A stretch of 64,000 nt of DNA from Methanooceanicella nereidis (GCF_021023085.1 NZ_PGCK01000003.1:62001-126000); one strand, 5' to 3'. Positions 8,575 to 18,600 are shown, counted from the first letter of the stretch. Notes: generated by a model not told the origin, from the letters alone. Made by a program: numbers and translations.

Positions 8575-11500
8575 TCAGCTTCTTTTTCTTGACCGTGTGC
8601 ATGCTATGAAGATCACACATATCAGAGCTATGATCCAGCCGAACCCGGGTGTCGCTGGATGGTCTGCCGCTCTCTTAAAGACAATGTCCGCGGGAATCCC
8701 GGTATTCTCTATCATCTGTATCACCGTGTTGTTGGCGGTATCTATCACCGATATGCTTCCTCTGCCATTGTTGCCCAAATTGTTAATGACGTATGCATAT
8801 CGGCCTTCCGGGTCTACGGCAACTTTATACGGGACCCTTCCCACACTTATATCTTTTATTATGCTGAATGAGGACGTATCGATGGCCAGCGCATGATCGT
8901 TATCCCTGTCAAATAATACGACGTACAGGCATTTCCCATCAGGCGTGATATCCATGCTGGTAGGTATCGCCATCAAATTGGTCGCTCCTGTGATCTTCAG
9001 GCTCCCGGCATCCATGGATAGTATCCGTCCCGCCGGATACAATGAATTGGGGCTGCAGGCAATGTACAGTCTCTTATCGTCCGGGCTTATCACTATGTCC
9101 TGAATGCCGGAGAGAATATTTTCGGAGGCTAGTATTTTACCCGAGGCTATATCCATAACGCTTATGTTACTCTCCGTCCTTTCCGGATCGATGCTATTAT
9201 AAAATATCAGCTTACCGCTATGATCTAGCTTTAGTTTCATAGCTATCTTTCCGGTCTCTATGGACCTGACCGTTTTTCCTGTTAAGGCGTCCGCGACATG
9301 GATATCGCTACTATCAGGATCTGAGCTGTTGTAAAAGGTATAGTATATGTACTTACTATCCGGACTAACTGTAAAATAATGTAACCTCTCGGCCAGGTAC
9401 GCGCTTGAAACTACTGAGTTCGAACCCGTATCTATTACCGATATGTTGCCGCCAGTATAGCAATAAATTTTGTCCCCGGGACCGTCAATGGCCATTTCAA
9501 GCACGGGACATTCAGCATCTATATTGCCAATGATCCCGTTTCGTGCAACGTCTATGACCAACATGCTGTTTGAGTTTCTTATCGGCACATATGCATATCC
9601 GGCAGCTCCCTGCCCGAGAGCTTCTTCGCCTGCTGGTTTGATGACGTTCGAGAGGCTGGTAACAGAAACAGGGGACTTACCTGTATCCGAGCAAAACATT
9701 AGCGAGTTCGTCCCGGTATCAAGCGCGAAGAGCTTATCTCCCGCCCTGTCGGTAACATAGGCGATTTTACCGTCCCTGCTTAACGCAAGACCGCACAGTT
9801 CTCCGCTATCCGTTCCGCTAACAGGCATATACTCGCTTATGTCTATCAAAGCCGTCTCAAACTGTTTTTCAGGGTATATCACTGTGAGGATGCCGCTGTC
9901 ACTCGTCGATAAAAATAATTGGTTCCCTTCGGGAGAGATTGCCATATCCAGAGGTAAACCGCTTATCTTATGCGTCGATGTTACCCGGCATGTCCCTGTA
10001 TCTATGGCGGTGAGGAGCGATCTTTTCCCGTTCACTCCCCCTGCCACGTAGAGACACTTCCCGTCAGGACTGATCTCCAGACAAACAGGGCGAGATATTC
10101 CTTCTATATTATCAATGACCTTTCTGGATCTGATGTCTATGACAGATATGTTATCGCTGCCGTAATTTGCGACGTATAGCCTGTCAGCACCCGGAGTAAC
10201 GGCGATATCAGAAGGCATTTTCCCGACATCTATCGATGCTACCTGTCTTTCGAACCTCGTGCTTATCACCGAAACATCGCCGTCTAAAAAGTTAGCGACG
10301 AATACGCGTGAACCGTCAGGCAGGGCTGCGGCACTCTTCGGCATTCTGCCCGTTTTAATGCTGGACAGGACCGTTTCCTTTTCCGTATCGATCACGCACA
10401 GGTCATCGCTTCGGTCATTTATGACAAAGAGCTTGCTTCCGTCATTGCTAACGATGGCGCATGCCGGACCGTTCCCGGTCTTTAATTCTCTCACGGTGCC
10501 ATTCACATGGTCAAATATGGAAACGGTATCGTTAAAATAATTACAGACAAATGTCTTTCCCTCTATCGAGACATTTCCCCTTTCATCCCGCCCTGGCGTA
10601 ATTATCTGTTCCGTGTCCTTATCGGGTATCAAGACGATTTTTCCTGGATTGACGTCCATGCTGATCCTGTCTACGATCTCATTCGTCAAGGTGTCAATAA
10701 CCAGTATGGTGGAGTTATCCTCATCCGTGACATAGAGACGGTCTCCTTCAGGATATAGCTCCATATCTCCCGGCCGCCAACCTGCATTGATCACGGCAGC
10801 TTTTTCCCCGGCCGGAATATCGTATACGGTAACGTTGCCCGGAGAGTTTACATAGATACGCTTGCCGTCCGGGGTAATGAGAGTGCTGTAGCTTATCTCT
10901 TCCATCGGTATCCTGTCCAGTACGCTATTGGTGGATCCGTCAATGACGATCATATCCATGATATTATCATGAAGGCTCAATTCGGATATGTAGATCCTGG
11001 ACCCGTCCGGGCTTATCCTGACATTGGCTATGTATCCGTCGGCAGGTATCTTTACTATCTCGCTTCCCGTCATGGCGTCTAGCACGACGATATTACTATT
11101 CTTATCATACGGTCCCTGGTTATCGGCAATGTATAGCTTCCTGCCGTCAGGGCTCAAACCTATGCTGCGAGGCGATTCGCAGGTCTTAAGGATATTTACG
11201 GACTTTGTCCCGAGGTCAATAAAATGGACGGTCCCATTAAAATAATCAATAAAATAAGCCCGGTCCCCGGCCGAACTTATCACAAGATCTTCAGCCAGAG
11301 TACCCACGAATATGCTCGATATGACCTCGTCGGTCGAAATATCGATGACTGAAATGGTCCAGTCGTTCAATGTCACATATATTTTCTTTAGATCTTTATC
11401 GGCTACGGCATCAAAAGGATAGCATCTAAGGTTTATTCTTTTAATGACATTCTTCGACCCTGTATCCAGTACGATCATGCTGGCGTTATTATGATCACAA

Positions 11501-12576
11501 ACATACAGATACGGAGACTTAGTATCGGCGGGCGTAGCGACATTTTCCGGGCCGTCAACGGCAATAATGCACCTCGGCACGTTCCCGACCTTTACGGAGC
11601 CTGTAACCTTTCCGGTGTCAAGGTCTATGACATGTATGACATTTTTCGCTTCGTTGGTCGCGTAAAGGCTTTTTTCTTTTACCGCCGATCCATAAAGCTT
11701 ATCGCCTGTATCGATAGATAAGACTTCCTTACAATCCGCAGCATCAATGATCGTGATGTCATACGTGTTTGTCAGGTACATGTAAGCCCCGTCATCGCTG
11801 AGGCTCATGCTAACAGGCCTTTTTGAGAGATCTATCTCATTAACGATATAGCCTGTATAGACATCGATGGCCCTGAATTGATATTGGTAATCTCCATCAA
11901 GACATACGGTGTATAATCGCTTACCATCAGAGCTTAATTTGCAGTCCATGGTATACTTACCGCCGTCTATCGACTTTACCACGTTATTCGACGACGTGTC
12001 GATGACGATCATTTCACTCGCCGAACCGTCATACAGGGCAACATATGCATATTTTCCGTCGGGAGAGATGTCCACGCTCATCGGCGTCTTTCCGGTGTTC
12101 ATTCCCGTGATCATCCTGTTATTTTCGAGATCGAGCACGTAGATCGCGTCACCGGACCCGGCAGCATAAGCCATCTTCCCGTCCGGCATGATCGCGATAT
12201 CGTTCACGCCCGAGCTCAGGTTGATCTTAGCTATGACGTCATTTGTCGCGGCGTCTATGACCGCTATTCCACCTATGTTCAGGCCTGCATATATCCTGCT
12301 CCCGGAAGGGTTGGCTAATACGCATTCCGGCCTGCCGTCAAGCTGGATCCCGGTGATCACCTTATTGCAGGAAGCGTCTATGACGTAAATGTCGTTATCA
12401 TAATAATTACAAACATACAGGAAACCAGAGGGCGTTGCTAAATTTACGCCAGGCGAGCTATTTTCTGCATGAACCGTCCAGCTTAATGCGCCCGGTACCA
12501 GCAGGCCTATAATAATGGCGGTAACGATAAAAAATTTAGGAATATGCCATTTTGACCGGCATGTCCTGCTGCGCAT
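8575..12576 (-). CDS. giant secreted beta-propeller (YVTN) surface protein with PGF-CTERM-like tail
   Basis: About 1,333 residues. The start at ATG 12576 is chosen because GAGG lies 7 bases upstream; it gives a classic signal peptide (basic MRSRTCRSKWHIPK, hydrophobic core, cleavage near VHA). The body is built of roughly 42-residue YVTN-type blades (pattern: YVxNYxxDxVSVID, then ...P..I..SPDG..). New domain starts (FLYVCNYYDND, YLYVCDHNNAS, TFVCNYFNDT, YAYVPIRNSNS) recur about every 310 residues, which suggests four tandem seven-bladed propellers. The C-terminus has ATPGFGWIIALICVIFIAC then RSRKRS, the PGF-CTERM architecture processed by archaeosortase A. It is probably a cell-surface protein whose ligand is unknown. 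Confidence 0.85.
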   Translation of the reverse strand: MRSRTCRSKWHIPKFFIVTAIIIGLLVPGALSWTVHAENSSPGVNLATPSGFLYVCNYYDNDIYVIDASCNKVITGIQLDGRPECVLANPSGSRIYAGLNIGGIAVIDAATNDVIAKINLSSGVNDIAIMPDGKMAYAAGSGDAIYVLDLENNRMITGMNTGKTPMSVDISPDGKYAYVALYDGSASEMIVIDTSSNNVVKSIDGGKYTMDCKLSSDGKRLYTVCLDGDYQYQFRAIDVYTGYIVNEIDLSKRPVSMSLSDDGAYMYLTNTYDITIIDAADCKEVLSIDTGDKLYGSAVKEKSLYATNEAKNVIHVIDLDTGKVTGSVKVGNVPRCIIAVDGPENVATPADTKSPYLYVCDHNNASMIVLDTGSKNVIKRINLRCYPFDAVADKDLKKIYVTLNDWTISVIDISTDEVISSIFVGTLAEDLVISSAGDRAYFIDYFNGTVHFIDLGTKSVNILKTCESPRSIGLSPDGRKLYIADNQGPYDKNSNIVVLDAMTGSEIVKIPADGYIANVRISPDGSRIYISELSLHDNIMDMIVIDGSTNSVLDRIPMEEISYSTLITPDGKRIYVNSPGNVTVYDIPAGEKAAVINAGWRPGDMELYPEGDRLYVTDEDNSTILVIDTLTNEIVDRISMDVNPGKIVLIPDKDTEQIITPGRDERGNVSIEGKTFVCNYFNDTVSIFDHVNGTVRELKTGNGPACAIVSNDGSKLFVINDRSDDLCVIDTEKETVLSSIKTGRMPKSAAALPDGSRVFVANFLDGDVSVISTRFERQVASIDVGKMPSDIAVTPGADRLYVANYGSDNISVIDIRSRKVIDNIEGISRPVCLEISPDGKCLYVAGGVNGKRSLLTAIDTGTCRVTSTHKISGLPLDMAISPEGNQLFLSTSDSGILTVIYPEKQFETALIDISEYMPVSGTDSGELCGLALSRDGKIAYVTDRAGDKLFALDTGTNSLMFCSDTGKSPVSVTSLSNVIKPAGEEALGQGAAGYAYVPIRNSNSMLVIDVARNGIIGNIDAECPVLEMAIDGPGDKIYCYTGGNISVIDTGSNSVVSSAYLAERLHYFTVSPDSKYIYYTFYNSSDPDSSDIHVADALTGKTVRSIETGKIAMKLKLDHSGKLIFYNSIDPERTESNISVMDIASGKILASENILSGIQDIVISPDDKRLYIACSPNSLYPAGRILSMDAGSLKITGATNLMAIPTSMDITPDGKCLYVVLFDRDNDHALAIDTSSFSIIKDISVGRVPYKVAVDPEGRYAYVINNLGNNGRGSISVIDTANNTVIQMIENTGIPADIVFKRAADHPATPGFGWIIALICVIFIACTRSRKRS

Positions 12577-12714
12577 ACATCCGCCTCTGGTCATTGCGAT
12601 AGAATCGATTATGGTGAGATATATAGTTTCTCTCACGATCGATATACTTCGACAGTAAGGCTTCATTATCAAAATTCTTATAGGCCTAAAAACTTGTGAT
12701 TTTCCCGGCGCTTA

Positions 12715-13518
12715 CTATACTCCCCAGTATACTCGCTTTACGCTGGTCTTTTTCTTATAATAGTACCCGAAGAGAAGCCCGGCACCGAGCCCTGCAAGAT
12801 GGGCGGCGTGAGCGATCCCGTCTCCCGTAGGCAGGAATACGAGGTCTATCAAAGCGAATATTATCACAGCGTACACTATCTTCATCGGTATGAAGTAAAG
12901 GTATATCACCAGGTCCGGCATCAGCACTGCAAGCGAACCCATCACTCCGAAAATCGCTCCGCTGGCACCTATAACGGACGTTCCCGGGAATATCATCACC
13001 TGTGCCAGCCCTGCCAGGATGCCTGAAGCGAAAAACACGAGAAGGAAATTACCCGTCCCTATGCGGCGCTCCAGTAAAGGCCCGAAGAAGAACAATACCA
13101 GCATGTTAAAGAAAATATGGGTAAAATTGCCGTGCAGGAAAATATGGGTGATCAAGCCCCACGGCCTCAGGAGCAGATTTTCTCCGCCTCCAAGCGAAAA
13201 GAAGGATGTGAACCATCCTCCAAGTATCATCTGTAAAATAAAGACCAGTACTGTAAACAGTATGATCCCGTATGCATAATATCCCTCATAAGGCAGCTTG
13301 ACCGACGGGATCTTCGACCTGCCTCTTTTTACGGGCTGCGCAGGTCTTCTTTTTTGTGCCTGAGGATCGAACCATGTGCCGTTCTTTAACCTGACGAGAC
13401 CCGGGCATTCATGGTACTCCGGTAACCTGTGCGCCGAGCAATAGGTGCCTCCGCAATACCTGCATTTAAAAGGCAAAAGCTCATAAGTCCCACAATAGTC
13501 GCATCTGTTTTCAGGCAT
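12715..13518 (-). CDS. rhomboid family intramembrane serine protease with AN1-type zinc finger
   Basis: A 267-residue protein. Residues 5-38 form an AN1-like zinc finger (CDYCGTY...FKCRYCGGTYCSAHRLPEYHECPG). About six membrane segments follow from residue 80. The rhomboid catalytic serine is in GASGAIFG and the histidine in GIAHAAHLAGL; HIFLHGNFTHIFFNML is the conserved HxxxN-type loop. Rhomboids cleave transmembrane helices inside the bilayer. The zinc finger faces the cytosol and may bind partners or substrates. The gene stands alone and the start is at ATG 13518. Confidence 0.9.
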   Translation of the reverse strand: MPENRCDYCGTYELLPFKCRYCGGTYCSAHRLPEYHECPGLVRLKNGTWFDPQAQKRRPAQPVKRGRSKIPSVKLPYEGYYAYGIILFTVLVFILQMILGGWFTSFFSLGGGENLLLRPWGLITHIFLHGNFTHIFFNMLVLFFFGPLLERRIGTGNFLLVFFASGILAGLAQVMIFPGTSVIGASGAIFGVMGSLAVLMPDLVIYLYFIPMKIVYAVIIFALIDLVFLPTGDGIAHAAHLAGLGAGLLFGYYYKKKTSVKRVYWGV

Positions 13519-13606
13519 CTAATGACCATGAATTAATTAAGAGTTAACGTATAAAAAGATTAGCCGGGCATTTATATTTATATTTCATGCCCCGGCGGAT
13601 ACCTTA

Positions 13607-14143
13607 TTACTGTTTACGGTCAAAGTATGGACTTTTTCCCGAGACGCTCAACGGAAGCCCATACGCGATCCTGACGTTTTCGTTCTTGAAAAAGCCCAGG
13701 TTAAGCGCGGCCCTGCCGATGCTGAACATCATCCTGTTATCTATGTGGTGAGCGGCTGCGACGGCAGCTGCCGATGATAGCGCTATGCCAAGGTCTCCGG
13801 CACTTACCGCGCATACGTTCGAGCCTTTTGCGTTCTCTGCGCAATTCGCGTACCCGCAATATCCGCATACCGGTATGTTTAGCTGGACCGGGTTCTGCCC
13901 GAAAAGTACGATAGCCTTTGAAGCGTCCACGTTGCCCGCGTCCCTTTCAAAGAACTTTACGCCGTCCTCTTTCGCGACACGTCTCATCTCAGCCGATATC
14001 TTCTGGATGTCATCACCCGTCACTACAAGCGTGAAAAGGTTGTCTATTCCCTTTGCTTTCGGGGCAGTCCTCGCGGCGGCGCATATTAATGCCGCTACTG
14101 TCTCCACAGCCCTGTCCTCCATATCGTTACCGCTTAATATCAT
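13607..14143 (-). CDS. DUF2148 ferredoxin-like domain protein
   Basis: A 178-residue soluble protein of the DUF2148 family (COG4739). The N-terminal AARTAPKAKGIDNL motif and the cysteine-rich CGYCGYANCAE segment in the middle suggest an iron-sulfur site. The function is unknown; the family is common in strict anaerobes. ATG 14143 is chosen because GGTGA, complementary to the 16S 3' end, lies 8 bases upstream; that site overlaps the alternative ATG at 14158. Confidence 0.85.
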   Translation of the reverse strand: MILSGNDMEDRAVETVAALICAAARTAPKAKGIDNLFTLVVTGDDIQKISAEMRRVAKEDGVKFFERDAGNVDASKAIVLFGQNPVQLNIPVCGYCGYANCAENAKGSNVCAVSAGDLGIALSSAAAVAAAHHIDNRMMFSIGRAALNLGFFKNENVRIAYGLPLSVSGKSPYFDRKQ

Positions 14144-14363
14144 GATGATCGTCACCATTGGTCTTTAGTGAATTTCTTATTACATTTTTATGTCTACTAT
14201 AGTTATCTTCGCATAAAGCTCTTCTTTTACTATCGGTCGATGTGGCATCCGCATTAATGATACTGGCAATCATACATCTTGATAGGGTTGTCTCATCAGG
14301 CATTGTGGTAATGTTAAAAATTCGTATGGTCTTTATCATCGCATCATTATTACTTTCAGGCGA

Positions 14364-16268
14364 TCATGACAGTGCGGGCAGCGTGACCACAAACCTGGTG
14401 CCATGCGAATGATCCCCGGGGACACGGTCTTCCACCCTGAGTTTACCCTTAAAGTCGTCGACGAGCATTTTTATCAGGCATAATCCGAAGCCTTTACCCC
14501 TTGCCCTCGTATCGGCTATGTTCAAGCGGTCGAATAATGTCTTTTTAAGCTTGTCCGGTATTCCGGGGCCATTATCCTCCACTGCCACTTCGAAGTACTC
14601 TTTACCCTCGTCTATGGCAATGTTCACCCCGACATTGATCGTTAAAGGCCCTGTTGAGTGCTTGACTGCGTTTCCGATAAGGTTAATGAAAACATCCCTG
14701 AGCAATTCGTTGGCCTCTACAAAATAGCCCTTAACAGGCGTATAGTTGATCTTAACATCCCTGTTCGGTATATGCTGGAATTGGGAAACAACTTCTTCGA
14801 GTATCTTTCCCACATCCAGGATCTCCGGCGTGTACAGGCCCATCTTCTCCCGCTGCAATTTCCTGACATTGCCAATAAGCCTTGAGCTGTTCTGCAACGA
14901 TTCGATGGCCCTTTCCACCAGGTCAATATGGCAGGATTCGAGCTTTCCTTCACACTTCAATATGTTATGGGCCAGCTCCAGGTAACCCATAGTGATCTGG
15001 TTCATATTATTGATATCATGCCCCATCAAGTCGACGTAAAGCTCGGCCTGGGCTTTAGAGTCTAACAAGGCCTCTTCGACTAATTTCCGCCTTGTGATGT
15101 CCTGGATTATCCCGTACATCCATTCCGGATTTCCATTAATGTCTCTTCTTATCTTATCAAATACCCAGCTTACGTAACGTATGGATCCGTCAGGCATCAT
15201 TATACGGTAGTCGAATCCCCTTAACTTATCCTCATAAATTGCCTCTTTTAAATATCTGCTGATCAGCTCTCTATCCTCCGGATGGACATTGTTCATGACC
15301 CATTCGAACGTTGGCTGAAATTCCTGAGGATCATGGCCAAATATCCTGAATACCTCGTCAGACCAGTTTATTTCGTTATTTTTTAAGTTCCATGCCCAGT
15401 TACCGACATGGGCTATGCTCTGGGCCCTAGAAAGAATTGCGCCGCTCTTTTTCAAAGCCTGTTCAGATCTCTTACGCTCTGTAATATCCTGCATCGTCCC
15501 GAACACCTTTACAGGCTTGCCGTTATCGTCATGAATGACTTCGCCCTCGCTATGGATCGTGCGTATCGAGCCATCGGGCTTAACTATGCGATAATCAAAA
15601 CTATAGTTACGCCCATCATGCAAAATGGATTCGCGATTTTTTATCAATAGTTCTCTATCGTCGGGATGAATGAATGAGAAAAACGTGTCAAAAGTGACTT
15701 TTTCCGCATGAGGCTTTAAACCAAATATGTGATATTGTTCATCGGACCACTTCACTTCGTTTTTGGAAATATCCCAGTCCCAGCTGCCCAGGCGTGCGAC
15801 ATGCTGCGCCTTTGCGAAATGTAGCTCGCTCTCCCGCAGCGCCTCTTCGACACTTTTTCTTTCATTTATTTCATTTCTCAGCGATTCATTGATGTCTTTA
15901 AGCTCTTTAGTTCGCTCTTGAACCTTTAACTCCAGCGTATCACGTACTTTACGTAAAGAATCCTCAGAGCTTTTTAGCTTATCGCATAACTTATCCTTCC
16001 TCTCGGCGATCATCCCGATAACATATGCTATTAGAATGAAGGATAATGTCCTTAAAAACGGGCTATATGTGAACGAGCCGAGAACCATATCATTTATCAG
16101 TATATGGATAACGCCCAGGATTATGGCGACATAGACCGCCTTTTTATAATACCAGATCGCTGAAAGTATGATCGGGATATAGAAAAGATGTGTGTAAACG
16201 ATGTCTACTCCCCATATCACGTTCACGAAAATGGCAAGAAAAATAGCTACGACTATCGTTAAGCTCAA
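14364..16268 (-). CDS. membrane sensor histidine kinase with two PAS domains
   Basis: A 634-residue kinase. Order: about four membrane helices (1-90), a coiled coil (95-145), two PAS/PAC domains (about 150-270 and 280-400, each ending in a QDITxRK PAC motif), an atypical His box (LMGHDINNMNQ), and a HATPase domain with N box NLIGNAVKHS, G1 DNGPGIPD and G2 GKGFGLCLI. It should autophosphorylate in response to a cytosolic or redox cue. No response regulator is adjacent, so the partner lies elsewhere, as is usual for archaeal orphan kinases. The signal cannot be named. Confidence 0.9.
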   Translation of the reverse strand: MSLTIVVAIFLAIFVNVIWGVDIVYTHLFYIPIILSAIWYYKKAVYVAIILGVIHILINDMVLGSFTYSPFLRTLSFILIAYVIGMIAERKDKLCDKLKSSEDSLRKVRDTLELKVQERTKELKDINESLRNEINERKSVEEALRESELHFAKAQHVARLGSWDWDISKNEVKWSDEQYHIFGLKPHAEKVTFDTFFSFIHPDDRELLIKNRESILHDGRNYSFDYRIVKPDGSIRTIHSEGEVIHDDNGKPVKVFGTMQDITERKRSEQALKKSGAILSRAQSIAHVGNWAWNLKNNEINWSDEVFRIFGHDPQEFQPTFEWVMNNVHPEDRELISRYLKEAIYEDKLRGFDYRIMMPDGSIRYVSWVFDKIRRDINGNPEWMYGIIQDITRRKLVEEALLDSKAQAELYVDLMGHDINNMNQITMGYLELAHNILKCEGKLESCHIDLVERAIESLQNSSRLIGNVRKLQREKMGLYTPEILDVGKILEEVVSQFQHIPNRDVKINYTPVKGYFVEANELLRDVFINLIGNAVKHSTGPLTINVGVNIAIDEGKEYFEVAVEDNGPGIPDKLKKTLFDRLNIADTRARGKGFGLCLIKMLVDDFKGKLRVEDRVPGDHSHGTRFVVTLPALS

Positions 16269-16640
16269 AATGATCAGTTTAAACCTGTCGTATCCATGTT
16301 CGCTGATGATGATACCTCTTCAGTGACGATCTTATGTTCGCTTGAATTTTGATCCTTTGAGATAAGGATATAAATTTCAACCGGTTTCCCGGGTCAATTG
16401 TCAAGTCTATATTTTTAATTATTATATATTTGCTGTATCGGGCAAGTCACGTTATGGTCAGTCATAGGTTGTTTGAAAAGCATATAATCTTGTTATTAAA
16501 ATATATGATCGGGGAGTCTTAAAAATATTCTAAAAACAATGACAAATATCACAGGATGTGCATATTATCATAAGAGCTCTTCCGCCGCGTTCGTCGATAA
16601 GGCCATGTGACGAAAGGGCAGCCGGGGATTTTAGTTGATA
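16269..16640. other. intergenic region, no gene seen
   Basis: About 370 AT-rich bases between the sensor kinase promoter and the 3' end of the membrane ferredoxin gene. No open frame with a ribosome-binding site and no strong hairpin was seen. Confidence 0.45.
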
Positions 16641-17414
16641 TCAGTCACCTTTTTTGCCTGCAATATTTATCTTCGCTTCAAGCGCATCTTTTTTGCAGAC
16701 GCTGAAGCAGCGTCCGCAATAGTAGCACTCACTCATGTCCGAGCCTCTATACGGCTGCGATGTCGGGCATTTTTTCTTGCATGCCCCGCAATCGTTGCAA
16801 TTCTCATTCATCCCGATCTTCAGGAGGCTGAACCTTGATACGAGACTGGCAAGCGCACCGAACGGGCATATCCATGCACACCATGGCCTGTACACAGATA
16901 TGGCTGTAATGGCGATGACCAGGAAAACCGCAGCCTGGTACAGGGACGGGTTTAAGGAGAACGCTCCGAATGGATCTATCTTTATGTATAACGGAGAAAA
17001 TATTCCCACGATGATGAAACCGATCAGGATCACGGCCCTGACCTTGCCCGAAACCTCTGTATGGGGTTTTACCTGTTTTTTCCTGAAGCGGGACATCAGT
17101 TCCTGGATCGCGCCAAGCGGGCACACATACCCGCAAAATATCCTGCCCGAGAACAGGACTGTCAGCAATAATATCAGTATGCCTGCCACATGTACCGGGT
17201 TAACTTTTCCATGTCCAAGTCCATAGGCTATCTGTTGTATGGGCGCTATCGGGTTCGGAAGGCCGCCTAATAATATGCCGGATACAAAAACGGATATGAT
17301 CAGAAAGAACAGGCCGGCCTTATCATTCATTTTTTTCTTCATGAATAGTATGGCTATTACGGTGATAACGGCTATCGTGTAGCCAAGACCGATGAATGGT
17401 AAGGGGATGTTCAT
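16641..17414 (-). CDS. membrane-bound 4Fe-4S protein (NapH/polyferredoxin type)
   Basis: A 257-residue protein with about five membrane segments, two membrane-edge cysteine motifs (CGYVCPLGAI and WCAWICPFGA), and a C-terminal soluble domain with two [4Fe-4S] motifs (CNDCGACKKKCP and CYYCGRCFSVCKK). This is the NapH/MauN/CcoG-like architecture that passes electrons between membrane carriers and soluble proteins. The physiological partner is unknown. It is divergent from a TrmB regulator over a 68-base gap, a plausible regulatory pairing. Confidence 0.85.
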   Translation of the reverse strand: MNIPLPFIGLGYTIAVITVIAILFMKKKMNDKAGLFFLIISVFVSGILLGGLPNPIAPIQQIAYGLGHGKVNPVHVAGILILLLTVLFSGRIFCGYVCPLGAIQELMSRFRKKQVKPHTEVSGKVRAVILIGFIIVGIFSPLYIKIDPFGAFSLNPSLYQAAVFLVIAITAISVYRPWCAWICPFGALASLVSRFSLLKIGMNENCNDCGACKKKCPTSQPYRGSDMSECYYCGRCFSVCKKDALEAKINIAGKKGD

Positions 17415-17482
17415 AGTAGTAACTCTGCATGGTCATATTTATAAATAGTGTAACTTCTATAAGGTAAAATGGGATAAATATT
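17415..17482. promoter_or_regulatory. shared divergent promoter, membrane ferredoxin / TrmB
   Basis: The 68-base gap contains the perfect palindrome TATTTATAAATA near 17435-17446, which can serve as a TATA element in both directions. A GTAACT sequence occurs on each side (about 17420 and 17450), possible half-sites for the adjacent TrmB-type regulator. Confidence 0.4.
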
Positions 17483-18274
17483 ATGATGCTCGATGAAAAG
17501 ATGCTCGATACTCTCCAAAGAATGGGGTTGACCTACTACGGGGCCAGCGCATATATGGCCCTGGTCGAAATGGGCCCTTCGGCCGCTGCCAGGATAGCCG
17601 AAGAGTCCGGCGTGCCGAGATCAAAGATATATGAAGTGCTCAAGAGGCTTGAGGAGGAGAACTGGGTGAAGGTCGAGAAAGGGAGGCCGCTCACTTATAA
17701 GGCCAATCACCCCCGCGACACCATCGAGGAGAGGAAGTCTATATTATACTCTGACATCGATTACGCATCCACTGAACTATCCCGTGTCTATGAGCATCAT
17801 ATAGAAAAGGACGCCCCTAAAGTATGGCAGTTCAGGGGTATGGATAACATACTGTCCAGGGAGCTTGACATGATGTCCAGGGCAAAACAGGAGATCATAT
17901 TTCTGGGAGCGCTATACTCGCCTGAGGAGATAGACCAGATAAAAAAGCACATGTCCAGGGCAAAAAGGAAAGGCATCAGTGTCCGGATAATAACAAGGCC
18001 TGCGCTATCGCTTAAGGACCGGACCGTTGATCTTGTGAAGGAGTTCTCGCCCGTTGTTCCCGACATAAAACTGTTAAAGACGCCTTTCATCAAGTTCGTC
18101 GTGATCGACGGTAAAGAGATACTGATCATGTTCTCAAAGGTCTCCGAGGATGTCCCTGACCTTGATAACGTGGTGGCGATATGGACCCCTAACCGGGACA
18201 TCGCATCGCTGATGCAGAGTAATTTTAATATGATGTGGGGAATTGCGGAGCCTGTTGAGATCGGTGCCCGATAA
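17483..18274 (+). CDS. TrmB family transcriptional regulator
   Basis: A 263-residue regulator. An N-terminal winged helix (about 1-75; YYGASAYMALVEMGPSAAAR, RSKIYEVLKRLEEENWV) is typical of TrmB. A coiled segment and a C-terminal PLD-like effector domain (about 110-250) follow. TrmB proteins usually sense sugars or redox and metabolic ligands; the ligand here is unknown. It is divergent from the membrane ferredoxin, its most likely target. The start at ATG 17483 (or 17486) has no strong ribosome-binding site. Confidence 0.88.
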   Translation: MMLDEKMLDTLQRMGLTYYGASAYMALVEMGPSAAARIAEESGVPRSKIYEVLKRLEEENWVKVEKGRPLTYKANHPRDTIEERKSILYSDIDYASTELSRVYEHHIEKDAPKVWQFRGMDNILSRELDMMSRAKQEIIFLGALYSPEEIDQIKKHMSRAKRKGISVRIITRPALSLKDRTVDLVKEFSPVVPDIKLLKTPFIKFVVIDGKEILIMFSKVSEDVPDLDNVVAIWTPNRDIASLMQSNFNMMWGIAEPVEIGAR

Positions 18275-18305
18275 ATATTTTAAACTTTTAGAAAAAATGA
18301 ACACT

Positions 18306-18331
18306 GGCATTGAGCCTGTGATCTCAATGCC
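18306..18331. terminator. bidirectional terminator hairpin
   Basis: A perfect 9-bp inverted repeat (GGCATTGAG / CTCAATGCC) with an 8-base loop lies between the 3' ends of the TrmB gene and the convergent zinc-ribbon gene. Confidence 0.6.
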
Positions 18332-18336
18332 GATCC

Positions 18337-18501
18337 TCACGGCTTACTCTCGCAGTCAAAGCAGTACGTTTTTTCTTTGATGTCCGTATAGAACTCTTTA
18401 CCGCATTTTGCGCATACTATTTTCCTGAATCCCAGGTCCTTGTTCGGCGATGCTCTCATGAAATCGCTCAGATCGAGGCCGCAAAAGCACTTCTCTGCCA
18501 T
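18337..18501 (-). CDS. small zinc-ribbon protein (54 aa)
   Basis: A 54-residue frame with the cysteine pattern CFC near the N-terminus, then CAKCG and CFDC, consistent with one or two zinc sites. GGTGA lies 6 bases before the ATG at 18501, a strong ribosome-binding site. It is 99 bases downstream of the HMA protein on the same strand and may be the last gene of the cooS transcript. The function is unknown; such ribbons often contact nucleic acid or proteins. Confidence 0.65.
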   Translation of the reverse strand: MAEKCFCGLDLSDFMRASPNKDLGFRKIVCAKCGKEFYTDIKEKTYCFDCESKP

Positions 18502-18600
18502 AGCTATTCACCACTGAAACTTTATTTTTCCGGAATGATATAGATTTTGTCACTTTAAAAAGGTGAATTAATATCTATCATGCCTGTAGTCAGGACGCTA

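Noticed and set aside
9425-9450. T-loop-like GAGTTCGAACCC suggesting a tRNA
   Set aside because: It lies within the propeller gene and lacks matching acceptor, D and anticodon stems.
14127-14339. 70-codon frame upstream of the DUF2148 gene
   Set aside because: It overlaps the start of the DUF2148 gene, has no ribosome-binding site, and its composition (scattered Asp, Ser, His) is not protein-like for this genome.
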